Part shown: piece after piece, positions 1-10,858 of the stretch
How the letters are laid out: each line of letters begins with the position of its first letter
Position numbering within the stretch: position 1 is the stretch's first letter
NCBI GenBank assembly: GCA_006384855.1
Contig: VCJN01001583.1
Span: 1-64,000, forward strand
Direction: 5' to 3'
Length of the DNA: 64,000 nt
Source of the DNA: Tetraselmis striata
Taxonomy: Eukaryota; Chlorophyta; Chlorodendrophyceae; Chlorodendrales; Chlorodendraceae
Notes under the pieces: generated by a model
What the model saw: only the letters and a program-made list of their open reading frames with translations
Told to the model about the DNA's origin: nothing
Database searches by the model: none
Position numbers and translations under genes: made by a program

Positions 1-1183
1 GACGTAAAAAAACAACCTAGCGCCTGCTGCTGGAGCTGGAGGCATATCGACTGCATGCATTTGAACTAGCGACTAATCCTTACTGCTCGGAGGGAGATGA
101 TATCGCCACATTTTTCCCGCCCCCGGGACAGGACTGGCACCAGTGAAACCATTACAGCGTGTCTACGACGGCCGATTAGACAGCAATCCAGTTGACATAG
201 CCACATACGCGAGCATGGTAGCATTGATGATATCTTGTAGTAAATTAGTAATCCGTTCAATATCTATGTGCCGATTTCATTCACAAGTATACCCACATGT
301 CCCGGTGCTTGACATTAGGCATGCGGCCCTGTTGTTACAGCCTGCCACTTGGCTCAACTTAGAGGGCTGGTAGTAACTTCGTATTAAACGGTATATGTCC
401 TATCTGTTGCATAATGTCTATCTGTTGCAGCATGCACAATATGCTGAATCGAAGTAGCGACTAATATCCGGCGGTTTTTTTTCCGTACCGCCCGGCAGAG
501 GACTTTAATTATATCCTATTATGTACAATAAATACTGAACGATCGGACGCGGTTGTTTTTTCCCCGCGCCCCCGGGATACGGACATGACTGGCACCAATC
601 TCTACGCGACGGCCGTTTGGGCAGCAATCTCGTTACGCGGTTGTTACGCACGAATATTCTCATCGCGACGGGTAGTGATGCGCGAATATATTCCTGTGAG
701 CGCGCGCAGACCGCGGTACAGGTACGCGCAAAAAGCAGCTTATTTAGTACTACATGCGTCAAAAGTGATGAACGGGTAGGTCTTAATCTACACGCCACTT
801 GTCGCCAAACCGATTGCTGCCCTGTGGGTATACAGTATAGCGAATTATTTTACCATATTCTATCCGAGGACCATATTTTATCCTCGTCTTTTTGTCCTCG
901 AGCTAGCCGGCCCTCTAGTGGTCGAACAATGAATGCGATGATGGCGTATGGTGGACATATACACATTCGAATGTTTAGCCTTGGTGAAATGCTACATCTT
1001 GCCAGATCTAAGTAAATGCGCTACAGGTGCATCGCATGTACGCGGTGTAAATATAGCCCTATTATATATGCCCTATTCTGAGAACATGCGAATGATGTGA
1101 TGCTACGGCTATCTTGCGTCGCGAGTCCATGGCCACGTAGGAACATACGCTTCAAAAATCAGCGATGCCCGCCCGCTAGTCCG
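1..1183. repeat. Repeat-derived non-coding stretch
   Basis: No ORF here looks coding. Two diverged copies of a dispersed repeat sit at about 118-190 and 565-645; they share a C-rich start, the core GGCACCAGTGAAAC and CTACGACGGCCG, and recur at 10.2, 26.7 and 44.5 kb. From about 747 the sequence matches 5288-5570, which is the left part of a block duplicated elsewhere in the window. Confidence 0.6.
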
Positions 1184-1425
1184 CTACATCCCTTGTCCGC
1201 TCGGTTGAGCGGTCGTCTTGTACGCGAGAGGTCGCTTCATGGCCGATGCATTTCGGCAATATCGTCCCGGCGTGCGTGTCCTAGGTTTACCCAGTTGATG
1301 CATTAGCCCTTCGGGGTTCGAATGAGGCAATGGTCTAAGGGCTATGCCATGCCAACGAGTACAGTTGGCGCAAGAGGTCAAGGGTTGGGGCGGCTTCGGA
1401 CGATGTCCCGGGGCGGCCTTTTAAC
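1184..1425 (+). mobile_element. tRNA-derived SINE, diverged copy
   Basis: This matches the SINE at 11806-12059, with the same order of parts: the CCGCTCGGTTGAGCGGTCGT box, a GGCCGATG segment, GCATTAGCCCTTCGGGGTTCG, a GGTCTAAGGGCTATGCC segment, then GGGGCGGCTTCGG. The internal promoter B box is eroded here. It interrupts a repeat block that is contiguous at 5288-5830, so it is probably a nested insertion. No target-site duplication was found. Confidence 0.75.
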
Positions 1426-1790
1426 ATAAGGTAACTGTGCGGTTGTAAACTGTGTGCGGTACTTAGTCGCACCCGCACCGCCCGTGTTCCCTTAGTCCGT
1501 GCTAAGTCCGCGCACCATGGTTCGCTCGCGGCGGGCCAGCCTCTCAGCGAGGAAATGTGCATGCCCTCTGCAAGAATCAAACATGCGCACATGCGTGCGA
1601 GCGTGCGAAGAACGCCGCTTAAACCCTCAAGCCCGAAAGTAGAAATGGTGCTTTGTTTTGTTAAATATACCCGGTATACCGAACGGTCCGTTGTAGAGCG
1701 TGGGGCACCGATATGAATGAAGTTGAGTTGAAATTAAAAGCCGGTTCATTACTTTCACGCATGTAGTGGGATGGGGTATTACACGTTCTT
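1426..1790 (+). repeat. Right half of an interrupted duplicated block
   Basis: From about 1515 the sequence aligns by eye with 5580-5830: both run through a Cys-rich-looking stretch, a CTTTGTT segment, a CCGGTATrCCGAACGG segment and a CCGTTCAT segment. Together with 747-1100 it is one copy of a block split by the SINE at 1184-1425. Confidence 0.5.
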
Positions 1791-1814
1791 TATTTCAACA
1801 AAAATTTAGCTTGG

Positions 1815-2200
1815 GGTGCGCGCGTGTAAGGATATAGCCACAATGTACCACACAAATCCCCATGTGGGTACCCAGTGCCTGATGCGTTTTGCGCAGTATC
1901 CTTACAGATGGTATGTGCTTCTACGCGCGCATTAATTAAGTCCGTGGGTCGATCCCGCGGAGAGATGTAGTCGCTATAATGTGATATGATATGATATGAT
2001 ATGACATCCCGCATGTTGGACGACCCGGCCAATGCGGATCGCCACCGAATCCAAGCCGAAACGTTGCTGGAGGAGGTCCTCCATCCAAGGGGGGGGGGGG
2101 GGTGCAAGGATACATGTACCACACGAATACCACACGAATCGAATGTGGGTACCCAGTGCCTGGTGCGTTTTGCGCGGAATCCTTACAACGCGACTTGCAA
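1815..2200 (+). repeat. Two direct repeats of about 100 bp
   Basis: A segment around 1817-1915 and one around 2101-2195 share GTACCACAC, GTGGGTACCCAGTGCCTG and GCGTTTTGCGC in the same order. Between them lie a short TGATA/ATGAT run (about 1980-2002) and an oligo-G run (about 2091-2102). No gene is seen. Confidence 0.6.
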
Positions 2201-2297
2201 GAGAAATGTCGTGCTACATGGATGGTATGAAGTAACTTGACAGTTGAATCAGCGATGCGTCGATTTTTCAGAAAATTTTAAAAGAATGGGTTCTATA

Positions 2298-2640
2298 TCA
2301 CTGGCATGCAGTTCCATCAATTGCATCGCCGGCGCTTTGAAGTACCAGCAGCGAGCGTTTGCATTGCCGTTTGCATTGCCAGCGCTTTGAAGGACCACCA
2401 GCGAGCGTTTGCATTGCCGTTTGCATTGCCAGCGCTTTGAAGTACCAGATTTTTTTTTCCATTACCAGCAGCGAGTAGCGAGTACCAGTACCAGTACCAG
2501 CAGAACCAGCATCGAGTAGCGAGTACCAGTACAGAGTACCAGCAGCGAGCGTTCGCATTGCCAGCGCTTTGAAGTACCAAAGTTTTTTTTTCCATTACCA
2601 GCAGCGAGTAGCGAGTACCAATAATCATAGCCTCCCAACC
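2298..2640. repeat. Degenerate tandem repeat, about 50-bp unit
   Basis: Units built from GCGAGCGTTTGCATTGCC, AGCGCTTTGAAGTACCA and CCATTACCAGCAGCGAGTAG recur at least five times. Minus-strand ORFs over it are repeat artefacts. TA and CAG steps inside give short tandem runs such as ACCAGTACCAGTACCAG. Confidence 0.8.
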
Positions 2641-2839
2641 GTGAGATCGTAATCGGACGGCTGTGTAAATAAGGACCGTGGGTGGATGGGCGGCGGGTGC
2701 GTGGATTATAATCTTAGTAGTACATGCCATTAGATAAGCGCTTCAGTCATGCACCTACAGGCCCAATCCGCTGCACTATACGGGTACCCGTACGGCAATA
2801 AAGCCCACCGCCGAGAAATCGACGCTTCGCTGGATTATT

Positions 2840-3230
2840 TGGTATGTCCACATGTGAGGATACGATACGATACACTCTCGCAGTTTGTCATCCACGGATC
2901 CTCCGCACTTTTAATAGAGCGCGGCTATATATCACAAGCTATCTCTTGACATGAAAGCGCGGAGTCCACGGATCGAATCCATGTGTGTCGGTTCGCGGAT
3001 GTCACGCATTACATACTATACGATATGACCAACTAACAATGTCGTATCATACCGTGGCCAACTAACAGTGCCAACCACTGCACCTACCTTTCAGGGGGGT
3101 GGAATGTGAGGAGATATTCTCACTATATATACGATACACTCGCAGTGTGCCATCCACGGATCCTCCGCACTTTTGATTAAGCGCGGCTGTCAAAAGCCAT
3201 CTCTTGACATCACCCCTTACCGGCCTTACG
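2840..3230 (+). repeat. Two direct repeats of about 110 bp
   Basis: The segment 2849-2955 and the segment 3101-3215 share CATCCACGGATCCTCCGCAC, a GCGCGGCT step and ATCTCTTGACAT. They are separated by about 150 bp that carries two near-identical TATACGATA/CGTATCATA words. No coding signal. Confidence 0.65.
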
Positions 3231-3399
3231 TGATCGCCCCCAAGTGGCCGCATGGTGATTCATATTAAACGAATTCCAGTGCGGGTTATGATATAGAGCC
3301 GATCGATGGCCCCCCGAAGAAGTGCGCTATGTTCGCATTTCTATTGTATGCTTTAGGGGCGGGCGGGAAATCCTGGAATTCCGTGTTAAATACCATGGT

Positions 3400-3770
3400 T
3401 GGGCTGCAGTCCACTTTCCTAGTACTGCAGGCTGCTGTGCAGTACTGCAGGCTGCAAGCAGGCTGTAGTACTGCAGGCTGCAGGCAGGCTGCTGTGCATG
3501 CTGCAATCAACAGGCTGCAGTACTACAAGTTGCATGCATGCTGCATTGCGGGCTGCAGTACTGCATGATACAGTGCAGGTTGCAGTACGTAGCACTGCAA
3601 ATGTTGATTGTGGGGAATGGCGGGACAGTGAAGGGCATATATATTTGGGGCATTTTGGGTAACTGCACTGCAGTTCCTTTTCGGGAAATATTGCAGGCTG
3701 CGGTGCAGTTTCTTAACTGCGGGCTGCAGTTCTGCAGCAGTCTGTAGTGCAGTAGATACTGCAGCCCCAC
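3400..3770. repeat. CTGCAG-rich degenerate satellite
   Basis: The palindromic words CTGCAG, AGTACTGCAG and GCAGGCTGC recur at irregular 10-30 bp spacing, so both strands look alike. Overlapping ORFs on both strands are side effects of the repeat. The core (about 3405-3600) is denser than the tail (3660-3765). Confidence 0.75.
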
Positions 3771-4013
3771 CTTAGTAAATATAGTTAGCGATGTGTTATG
3801 CAGTTATAACTGCTGCATTCGTGAATCGTGACGATTATGGGCCAAAGTGCATGCCGTAATACATACTTATCCACAAAATGAACAAACATGTGTGTCACTG
3901 AACAAGCCGAATTTTCTGCCGACGCCCAGGGACGAAGTCCCGATGCACATGCCCGCCCGCCATCGGGCTTTCTAGAGCATAAAGCTCCCGCAGCGCCACA
4001 AGCCGGCACTTTT

Positions 4014-4016
<3 letters not shown>

Positions 4017-4047
<31 letters not shown>
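4017..4047 (+). repeat. Long oligo-C run
   Basis: About 31 consecutive C, the longest such run seen near the start of the window. It lies about 110 bp upstream of the first ATG of the Tc1/mariner relic. Confidence 0.9.
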
Positions 4048-4155
4048 ACTATCCCTCAGCAAAACCACCCAGCCGACTGCCGACGCGCTCGTCCAGAATT
4101 GTCGACACAACTTGAACGACATTGGCAACAAGCACGATGCTTGCGGATAGGGAGC

Positions 4156-5046
4156 ATGGCGGCGCCAATAAAGCTGAAGGAGCATGGCAGAAACGTTGCT
4201 GAAACGGCGAGCGCGATGGGCCACAGTGATAACTTGGTCCGCTGGTGGCCTCGGCGCGCTGCGACGAGAGAAGGCTTGGGTAACCGTGCGCGGCAAGGTA
4301 GGCCGCGCGTCCTCAACAACAAGGCTGCTTCAGGGGCGAGGCAAATGGCCCAGGGAAAGCAGGCTGTAGGGGGCGCCACTATTGCTTGCCGACTGAGGGC
4401 GTGTGGGCATACGGCAAAGACAGTCAGCACGAGCACTGTGCGCAGGGCTTTGAAGCGAGGGCGGCTGGAGGGGTTGCAGTTTAAGTCAATGGATAAGAGG
4501 TAACGACTCACTAAGAGTCACGAGCTGCAACGAGTTATATGGGCAAAAGAGGACGATAATTCAGACATACAAAACTGGGTGTTTACATGTTCTAAGATAT
4601 GTTGGCAGCAAAAGCTCTCGGGGAGACGGAGGTGGCAGCGCCGTGGCAACTCGGTGAAGCACTAAGAGGTAGCCAAGCATTCACACCAATGAGTCACCAA
4701 GCACACATGTACAACGCGTTGGTATCAAATGGCGTGTCTAGCTTGCACGTAGTCACGGAACCCCCATAGCGCAAGGAAGACAATACAAAAGGTGTGTGAG
4801 CGAAAGAAGACTGCAAGATGATTGAGAATCTATTCGTTCCTGAAGGTGCGCGGCTCTTTGGCGGGCAGCCGTTCACAGTTTACGAAGACGGCGCCTCTCT
4901 GCATAGGGGCAATAATAACAAAGTAGACATGTCAAAAATCCTTGCACATCACAGTGAAGCGCGCACCTCCGTGCTCCCCAGAGTTGAACCCTATCGTGAA
5001 TATGTGGAACATAGTTGAGGGCCATGTGGAGGGAATGAGATTTTAA
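4156..5046 (+). pseudogene. Tc1/mariner-type transposase relic
   Basis: The first ATG opens a helix-turn-helix region (KLKEHGRNVAETASAMGHS, then VRW) followed by a GRPRVL-type linker and a second HTH (TSTVRRALKRG), the usual N-terminal paired-like DNA-binding layout of Tc1/mariner transposases. The frame hits TAA at 4501-4503 but continues with LTKSHELQRVIWAKE, a typical spacer, to another stop near 4665. After a frame change, the DDE region is visible: YEDGASLHR (the second Asp, normally in a D-N-A-x-x-H context) and, in yet another frame, SPELNPIVNMW, the counterpart of the SPxLNPIEnxW motif. The catalytic Glu reads as Val. At least one internal stop, two frame changes and this substitution make it dead. 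TA-flanked inverted termini were not located. Confidence 0.8.
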
Positions 5047-5287
5047 AGCTCCCCCAGCTCTGAGAATAAGCTCCATCGCAAATGGGGCAATGTATAAATA
5101 TAACAATTCAAAAACCTGTTCGCCTCGATGCGGAGGCGACTATCAAAGGTTTTGAGCACGGGAGTAGGACACGTAGAGCATAACATATACACCCCGAGAA
5201 TAAAGTCGTAAACTGTAATGTAAACACTTGCCTACCAAATCGGCAGTAACACCAAAGTATGCGTATCATATTTCTTTTCCTCTACGG

Positions 5288-5830
5288 GCGTCAAAAGTGA
5301 TGAACGGGTAGGTCTTAATCCGTGCGGAGGCTGCACGCCACATGTCGCCAAACCGATTGCTGCCCTTTGGGCATGTCGCGATTAATCCGCGAAGATGAGG
5401 ACAAGGCCTTCATTTTTCTCCCCATCTTCCCTCCAGCTAGCCAGCCCTAGTAGTCGCACAATGAATGCGATGGCGTATGGCGGACACATACGCATTTACA
5501 TTTAGCATTATTGGTGAAATGCTGCATCTTGCCAGATGTAAATGGCTTACATCTCATATACGCGGTGTACATCTAGTGGTTCTCGCGCGCCGGGCCCGCC
5601 TCACGAGGAGGAGGTGTGCCTGCCCACTGCGAAAATCAAAGCTTTGCACGGGCGTGTGCGCGTACAAAGAGCGCTGCTTGAGCGCTACTCAGGCCGTAGC
5701 CGGAAAGTAACAATGATGCTTTGTTGTGTTATATATAACCGGTATGCCGAACGGCTCGCTGTACTGCATGAGGCAGCGATTTGAAGCTGAGCTATTAAAA
5801 ACCCGTTCATAACGTTTGACGCCTGTAGTA
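5288..5830 (+). repeat. Uninterrupted copy of the duplicated block
   Basis: Matches 747-1100 and 1515-1790 in order, starting with GTCAAAAGTGATGAACGGGT and running through TTGCCAGAT and CCGAACGG. This copy lacks the SINE found in the first block, so it shows the pre-insertion arrangement. Confidence 0.65.
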
Positions 5831-6460
5831 CCACATATCTGTACAGCAGGAACCACAAGCTGTTTATGTCTGTAGTCCTACCCTGGCCGCATGGCCTGGC
5901 TGGAGCTGCAGCGGTACTGCGTGGTCTGCTGCGCGCCCTGCCACAGCATCAGCCCCAGACCAGGGCCAGACGTGAGTACCAGTACTCGCACAAGTTAGTG
6001 GGAAACCGGGGGGGGGGGGGGGGGGGGGGGATCTTAACAGGCCGCCGCCCGGACAGGGTGGTTAGAGCTTGTGAGATGACTCTCGTTTGCTTTCATTTGA
6101 GCCATAGCAGCCAACGAGCTGGAATACTGAACGGATGAGTATTTGCGCCTGTTCTCCTTGGAAGGACACCGGTCAGCGAAATCTGCACTATTAAGGGGTT
6201 TTAACATGCGGACTTCTGCACTGCACGGCTGTGCGTCTGCTCGTATAACTCAGGCAGCAACATGGACTGAGACAACAGATTAAGAGGTGGCACATACCGT
6301 ATCAATGGTGGCATTCATACGGTAACCAAGGGGCAGCTTATATACCTGTTAGCTCTGTAGACACAGCGCACCGCATGTTCATATTGCTGAGTACACAATA
6401 TTGCGCCATGCACGGTCTGCTTACCTGTATTTGAACGTCGGCGGTTGCACAGTGCCTGCT
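5831..6460. other. No gene seen; contains an oligo-G run
   Basis: A G run of about 22 nt lies at 6009-6030. Short ORFs here have no recognisable motif. A partial unit of the following tandem duplication may begin near 6400. Confidence 0.5.
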
Positions 6461-7076
6461 AGGTATCACCACCATCTCATGATAGGAACTGGAGAGGGAA
6501 ATCCCTTGCCTCACTTCTCTGCTCGCTACACTGATCGGTGACATCCTGGGGAGAATACTGTGGTGACATGCGTCCTGGTATACATTGCCACGGTGTGCGC
6601 TGTGAATCTTGCTACTGGAGCGCCAAGTGTGCTAGATATATGATATAGCAAGAGGGAACATGGCGTTGATGACCCCTGCAGCCAGCATCGTGATACTGCA
6701 AGTACAGGAGATGCCACAATCTTACAAGTAACTTATACCTCTGTGTGCCATTGTCAGTCAGGCTAGGTATCACCACCATCTCATGACAGAAACCGGAAAG
6801 GGAAATCCCGTGTCCCACCTCTTTGCTCGCTACACTGATCGGTGACATCCTGGGTATGGTACAGTGGTGAGATATGTCCGTGCATATAGTGACGGGGTGC
6901 GCGTTGTCAGCCTTGCTAGTACAAGTACTACAGGATCGACAATTATGCTAGATATATGAGAGCGAGAGAGAACATGGCGTTGATGACCCTGCAGCCAGCA
7001 TCGTGATACTGCAAGTACAGGAGATGCCACAATCTCACAAGGAACTTCTATCTCTGTGTGCCATTGTCAGTCAGTT
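6461..7076. repeat. Tandem duplication, about 305-bp unit
   Basis: Two head-to-tail units start at 6461 and 6765 with AGGTATCACCACCATCTCAT and end with CCATTGTCAGTCAG. Shared internal words include CTACACTGATCGGTGACATC, ACATGGCGTTGATGACCC and GCCAGCATCGTGATACTGCA. The units are roughly 85% alike by eye, with small indels. Matching ORF fragments in both units are too short and motif-free to call a gene. Confidence 0.8.
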
Positions 7077-7272
7077 GCTTGAGGGATGGTGCACATGCAA
7101 AAAGGATCAAGCTGCCAGTGGCGGTGGGGTATCAGCAGACAACGGCTAGCGGATCCCCACTTGGGCCTTCGCATCACATCCGTAGCCTCAGCATTACGCG
7201 TATTGCGCAGGACCGAGGCATGTTTCGCTTTCCTCACTAAGCCATATTGTGTATCCCCATTGCTTTCGTATC

Positions 7273-7275
<3 letters not shown>

Positions 7276-7320
<45 letters not shown>
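7276..7320 (+). repeat. (GT)n microsatellite
   Basis: About 22 GT units. It lies 150 bp downstream of the CS-TPR gene stop and past that gene's TGTAA signal. Confidence 0.95.
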
Positions 7321-7322
<2 letters not shown>

Positions 7323-7351
7323 AATGCTGATGTATCTGGTATCACTGTTTT

Positions 7352-7356
7352 TTACA
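7352..7356 (-). terminator. TGTAA poly(A) signal of the CS-TPR gene
   Basis: TGTAA on the minus strand about 120 nt past the stop at 7477. TGTAA is the usual green-algal polyadenylation signal. Confidence 0.5.
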
Positions 7357-7476
7357 CATCACACAGGCTTTGCAGGGCTAACACAGATTGCAATACAGGA
7401 GCAACAGCAGGAGCAACGGCAGAGGTGAGCTCGACCGCTGAGTCTATCTGGAGTAGCTGCTTGGTCTGTCTGTCGA

Positions 7477-9226
7477 TCAGAACGGCTTGCCTGACTTGCC
7501 CCGATTGCGGAAGGCGGGCATGGCGGGGCGCGGCACGGACTCCACGAGCGCGCTGCCTGTCCTGCCTGACCCAACCCGTGCCTCTGCCTGCGCCCCTGCC
7601 AGCCGCAGGCTCGCCTGCGCCCTTGCGGCACCTTGCCCAGCCACCAGGCAGCCCGGCATCAGAGCGCTCGCGCGCCGGTAGTCCTCCAGCGCGCCGCCAA
7701 ACGCCTCCAGCTGCTCCCGCAGGCTCGCCCGCCTCAGCAGCAGCTCAACAGCGCGGCGGCCGCCGCCATCTGCCTGCAGCGCCGCGCCCAGGCTGTCCAC
7801 CGCAGCCCTCAGCGCGCCCAGCTCGACCTGACAGGCGCTCAGCTCCGCCAGCGCCGTGGCCCTCTCGACCTTCTCCTCTGCAGGAAGCTCCCCGACAGCC
7901 CAGCCATACAGGGCGGCGGCGGCGGCGTAGTCTCCCTTGCTTGGCAAGCTCAGCCGCCTTGACGCAGGCCTGGCTGGGACTGCCAGCACCATGAGGCGGC
8001 AAGGGAGGCTGTCCTGCCTGGGGTCCAGCATGGCCAACATCGGCCGCGTCCTGCAGCACCTCCGGGTCAAACAGCTTGCCATCTAGCGGCTGTTTCTTGG
8101 CCCGCTGCTGCCGGACAGCCCTCCTCAGCCGGGCCAGCCGTTCGCTCTCATTCACGCCCGCGCCAGCCGGCGCCAGCGTGGTTGCGGACGGCTCCAGCGG
8201 CGCCTCCAGCTGCGGCCATGCCACGCTTGCATCCGCCTTGAGCAGCCGGATGCGCACGCCATGCCTTGGGCTGTCATGCACAGCGAGGCAGCCGTCGCTG
8301 CGTAGTTCCCCGTAGGTGCGACGCAGCCTGAAGACCCAATCAGATGTATGCGCCTTGAGCGCCCAGGAGATCTCCACCAGCACAGCTCTGGACTCCACTG
8401 ACAGGCGGATAGTCGGGGCTGCGGAGGCAGGCACGGGAGGCGGCACGGTGATCGTAATGTGTGAGCCGTCGTCTGCCCACTGGTACGTCTGCACATTGGC
8501 CCAGACGCGCTGGTCTGCCACAACCAGAGCATTGCCAGGGGCTGGATCCCCCGTTGCGGATGGCTTCTGGCTGGTTGGCAGCAGCTTGGGCTTCCCAAAG
8601 AGCCGGTCATACTCCTGATCGCGCAGGAGGAGGTGTGCATCGTCCTCTTTGCCCAGCTGAGCCTGCACCAGGTCGATCGCGCCCTGCGTCATGTGGTTGC
8701 CCACGAAGTTGGTGGTTGGCCCGCTCTGTGGTTTCTCGTAGCCGATGTCGGGTGTAACGGCCACGCCATTGGGCATCTCCAGCGCATCGTAGCCTTCGGT
8801 CAGGTCGTTGCCGTACTGTAAAGGGAATGCAGCAGAGACGGGGGGAGCTGATTATCCACTCCAGGAGATTAAACTTCATACGACACTGGACAATCAGCCA
8901 GCTATTGTAACGGCCCACAGACAGGTTATCATGCCAGCACGAGGACAACAAGGACAGAAGGACATAAGCTGGGGGAGAGGAGGTACGCCGGCAAATAATG
9001 TTTTTCAATGATGACTAAAATACTAAAATATGCGGTTTACGCGCCACAGAAACGAAAAACCCTCTGCAAAAGTCATAATGAAGCCAAGGATAGCCAGAAT
9101 TAAATAAATGCTTATTATGGTGTGGTGAAGAACGAGGAAGGCTGCCCAAGGCATTGTCGCCGTCGCCTGGTTCTATAAATTGCTATCGATACTTGGCCAC
9201 CTGTCGATCGCCAGCACTCCCCCCCC

Positions 9227-9283
<57 letters not shown>

Positions 9284-9488
9284 GTATCTCTACCTCTCGT
9301 ACCTTTCTGTGGGAGCCGCCGTGGGGATCTTTAGTCCAAATCTCCTTGTGATGGTGCTCCTCGGCGAGCTGCCTCCGCCTCTCCGCCGCTGCCTCGCTTG
9401 CCTCGAGCGCCGCCGTCTGCTCCGCCAACTGTTTCGCCGTCTCCCGCCCACGCTCCACCTCGTCAGGCCTATCTTTGATCAACTTCAT
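7477..9488 (-). CDS. CS-domain plus TPR protein (co-chaperone-like), with frameshift
   Basis: Model: exon 1 9488-9303, intron 9302-8816 (GTACGAG...TACAG, 487 nt, carrying a CT microsatellite), exon 2 8815-7477. The junction keeps phase 0. Exon 1 is a charged helical segment (EASEAAAERRRQLAEEHHHK). After about 85 residues of exon 2 a CS (p23/NudC-like) domain starts at VQTYQWADDGSHITITVP and runs through RLSVESRAVLVEISW and SDWVFRLRRTYGELRSDG. The C-terminal third is a TPR array (GDYAAAAALYGWAVGELP, then ALAELSACQVELGALRAAVD). Between them, at about 7931-7940, the frame shifts: AELAKQG continues as DYAAAAALY only if one base is dropped in a GGGA context. This may be an assembly indel in a G run, or a real lesion. 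CS plus TPR is seen in HSP90 co-chaperones and in dynein assembly factors such as DNAAF4, but the identity here is not settled. About 507 aa if repaired. Further 5' exons are possible. Confidence 0.6.
9231..9281 (+). repeat. (TC)n microsatellite inside the CS-TPR intron
   Basis: About 25 CT units within the intron at 8816-9302, purine-rich (GA) on the sense strand and starting about 20 nt past the donor. Confidence 0.95.
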
Positions 9489-9512
9489 GCCGCAAATCGA
9501 ACGCGAGCGCAA

Positions 9513-10213
9513 CCTGGACGTACAGCCTGGCCTGGGACACGGACAATCCGAGGGGACAGTGCGAACGCCGCGCTTCTACTATTTGTATTCGCAGCGTGTG
9601 GAGTTCTCGCCGTATCCGTCACTGGGAGAAACACAGAACGAGAAGCGGTGCTTTGGTTCACGGTGTCTTGTCGCTCCGTGTAGGCTGACGATACGTGTAG
9701 CTAACGAGGCCTCAGCCAGCAGCTTGGACTGGAGTCAAAAGCGCGGTGCAACGCCGCGGTTGCCGTTGGTGGAAATTTCCCGACGAATGCCTCGTAATGG
9801 TAGGTGTGTCGGTTGAACTTCCGTGGCGGTAGTATATCTGACGCTCCGCGGCGCCAGCTGCAGGCGCGCGACGAGCGCTTCGGATACGGCAAGTCAACAA
9901 TGACAGCGTAGCAGCGAGAGGGAGCGGAGGGGGGTATTATTGTTCAGGTGAATTGTCGCCCATCATGGGTGGTTTAGAGCAAGTGTGGCAGGTAAGTCGG
10001 TGGGTCCCTTAAAGTGGCGGCTGTCCTGTTGCCAGATGCGGATCGAGACAGGAGTGTGCTGCTGTCGAGATGATACAGGTACCTGGGTACGGAGGGAAAT
10101 TTTCGGGTACTACCGTACTTGTACTGGTGTGATTTACAATAAAGGCCAGCACGAACAAATGAGGAATCTTTCGCGGAGATGTGGCGAACGAACGTGAGAG
10201 TTCGCGTTTTTTT
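9513..10213. other. No supported gene; possible 5' region of the CS-TPR gene
   Basis: A minus-strand open stretch at 9701-9892 could hold an upstream exon (it contains FNRHTYHYEAFVGKFPP), but no splice pair joins it convincingly to 9488. The rest shows nothing. Confidence 0.35.
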
Positions 10214-10335
10214 TCGCCCCCGAGACAGGACTGGCACCAGTGAAACTCTTGCAGTAGCGTCCCTACGACGGCCGTTTAGGCAGCAGTCCAGTTACAGAAA
10301 GCGCTGGCTGGGTAGGCGACGCTCCGTTGTAGTTC
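10214..10335 (+). repeat. Dispersed repeat copy
   Basis: Shares CCCCCGAGACAGGACTGGCA, CAGTGAAACTCTTGC, CTACGACGGCCGTTTAGGCA and GGGTAGGCGACGCTCCGTT with copies at about 118, 565, 26.7 kb and 44.5 kb. The element looks non-autonomous. Confidence 0.75.
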
Positions 10336-10858
10336 GCGTTGTATCGTTCGGACAATAGTCAATGCATGGGCGAGGAAAGTAGGTAAGTACAAAGGCACAT
10401 ACCTGCCAAGCCCCCGCACCACCCCGCACCCGGCATGGACACATATATCCGAAACCCGCCCGGGGCGGAGATAGCAGTGAGGTTATTTACAACCATCACC
10501 GCCCCCGGGAATCGAACACTGAGCAGGAACAAATCCACCGCTATAAGCAGTACTAAAATATCAACATAAATAAGCCGCTTAGAAGCGGCCACATCGTCCA
10601 GCAATAGGCGGGATGGATATTACCGTACTGGAACTCGTCATGTGATAATTTATTATTACATAAGGGCTTTCACAAAAGCGCACTACAAACAGAACTAACA
10701 ACAACTATGAAAGGTTGCCAGCAAAAGAGAGAGACAAGCCCGAAACCAAGGTCGAGCAGGAAGACAGGGAGCCAAGAACCAAGAAGGAGACAAGGGAACC
10801 ACGAAGTCACTTAGCTGCCAGGTAGGAGCCAAAGGAACCCCCGCCCCGGGGTAGGCTA
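10336..10858. other. No gene seen
   Basis: Only short ORFs without motifs. A purine-rich tract (AAGAGAGAGACAAG and similar) occupies about 10715-10800 just past the LINE fragment. Confidence 0.5.
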
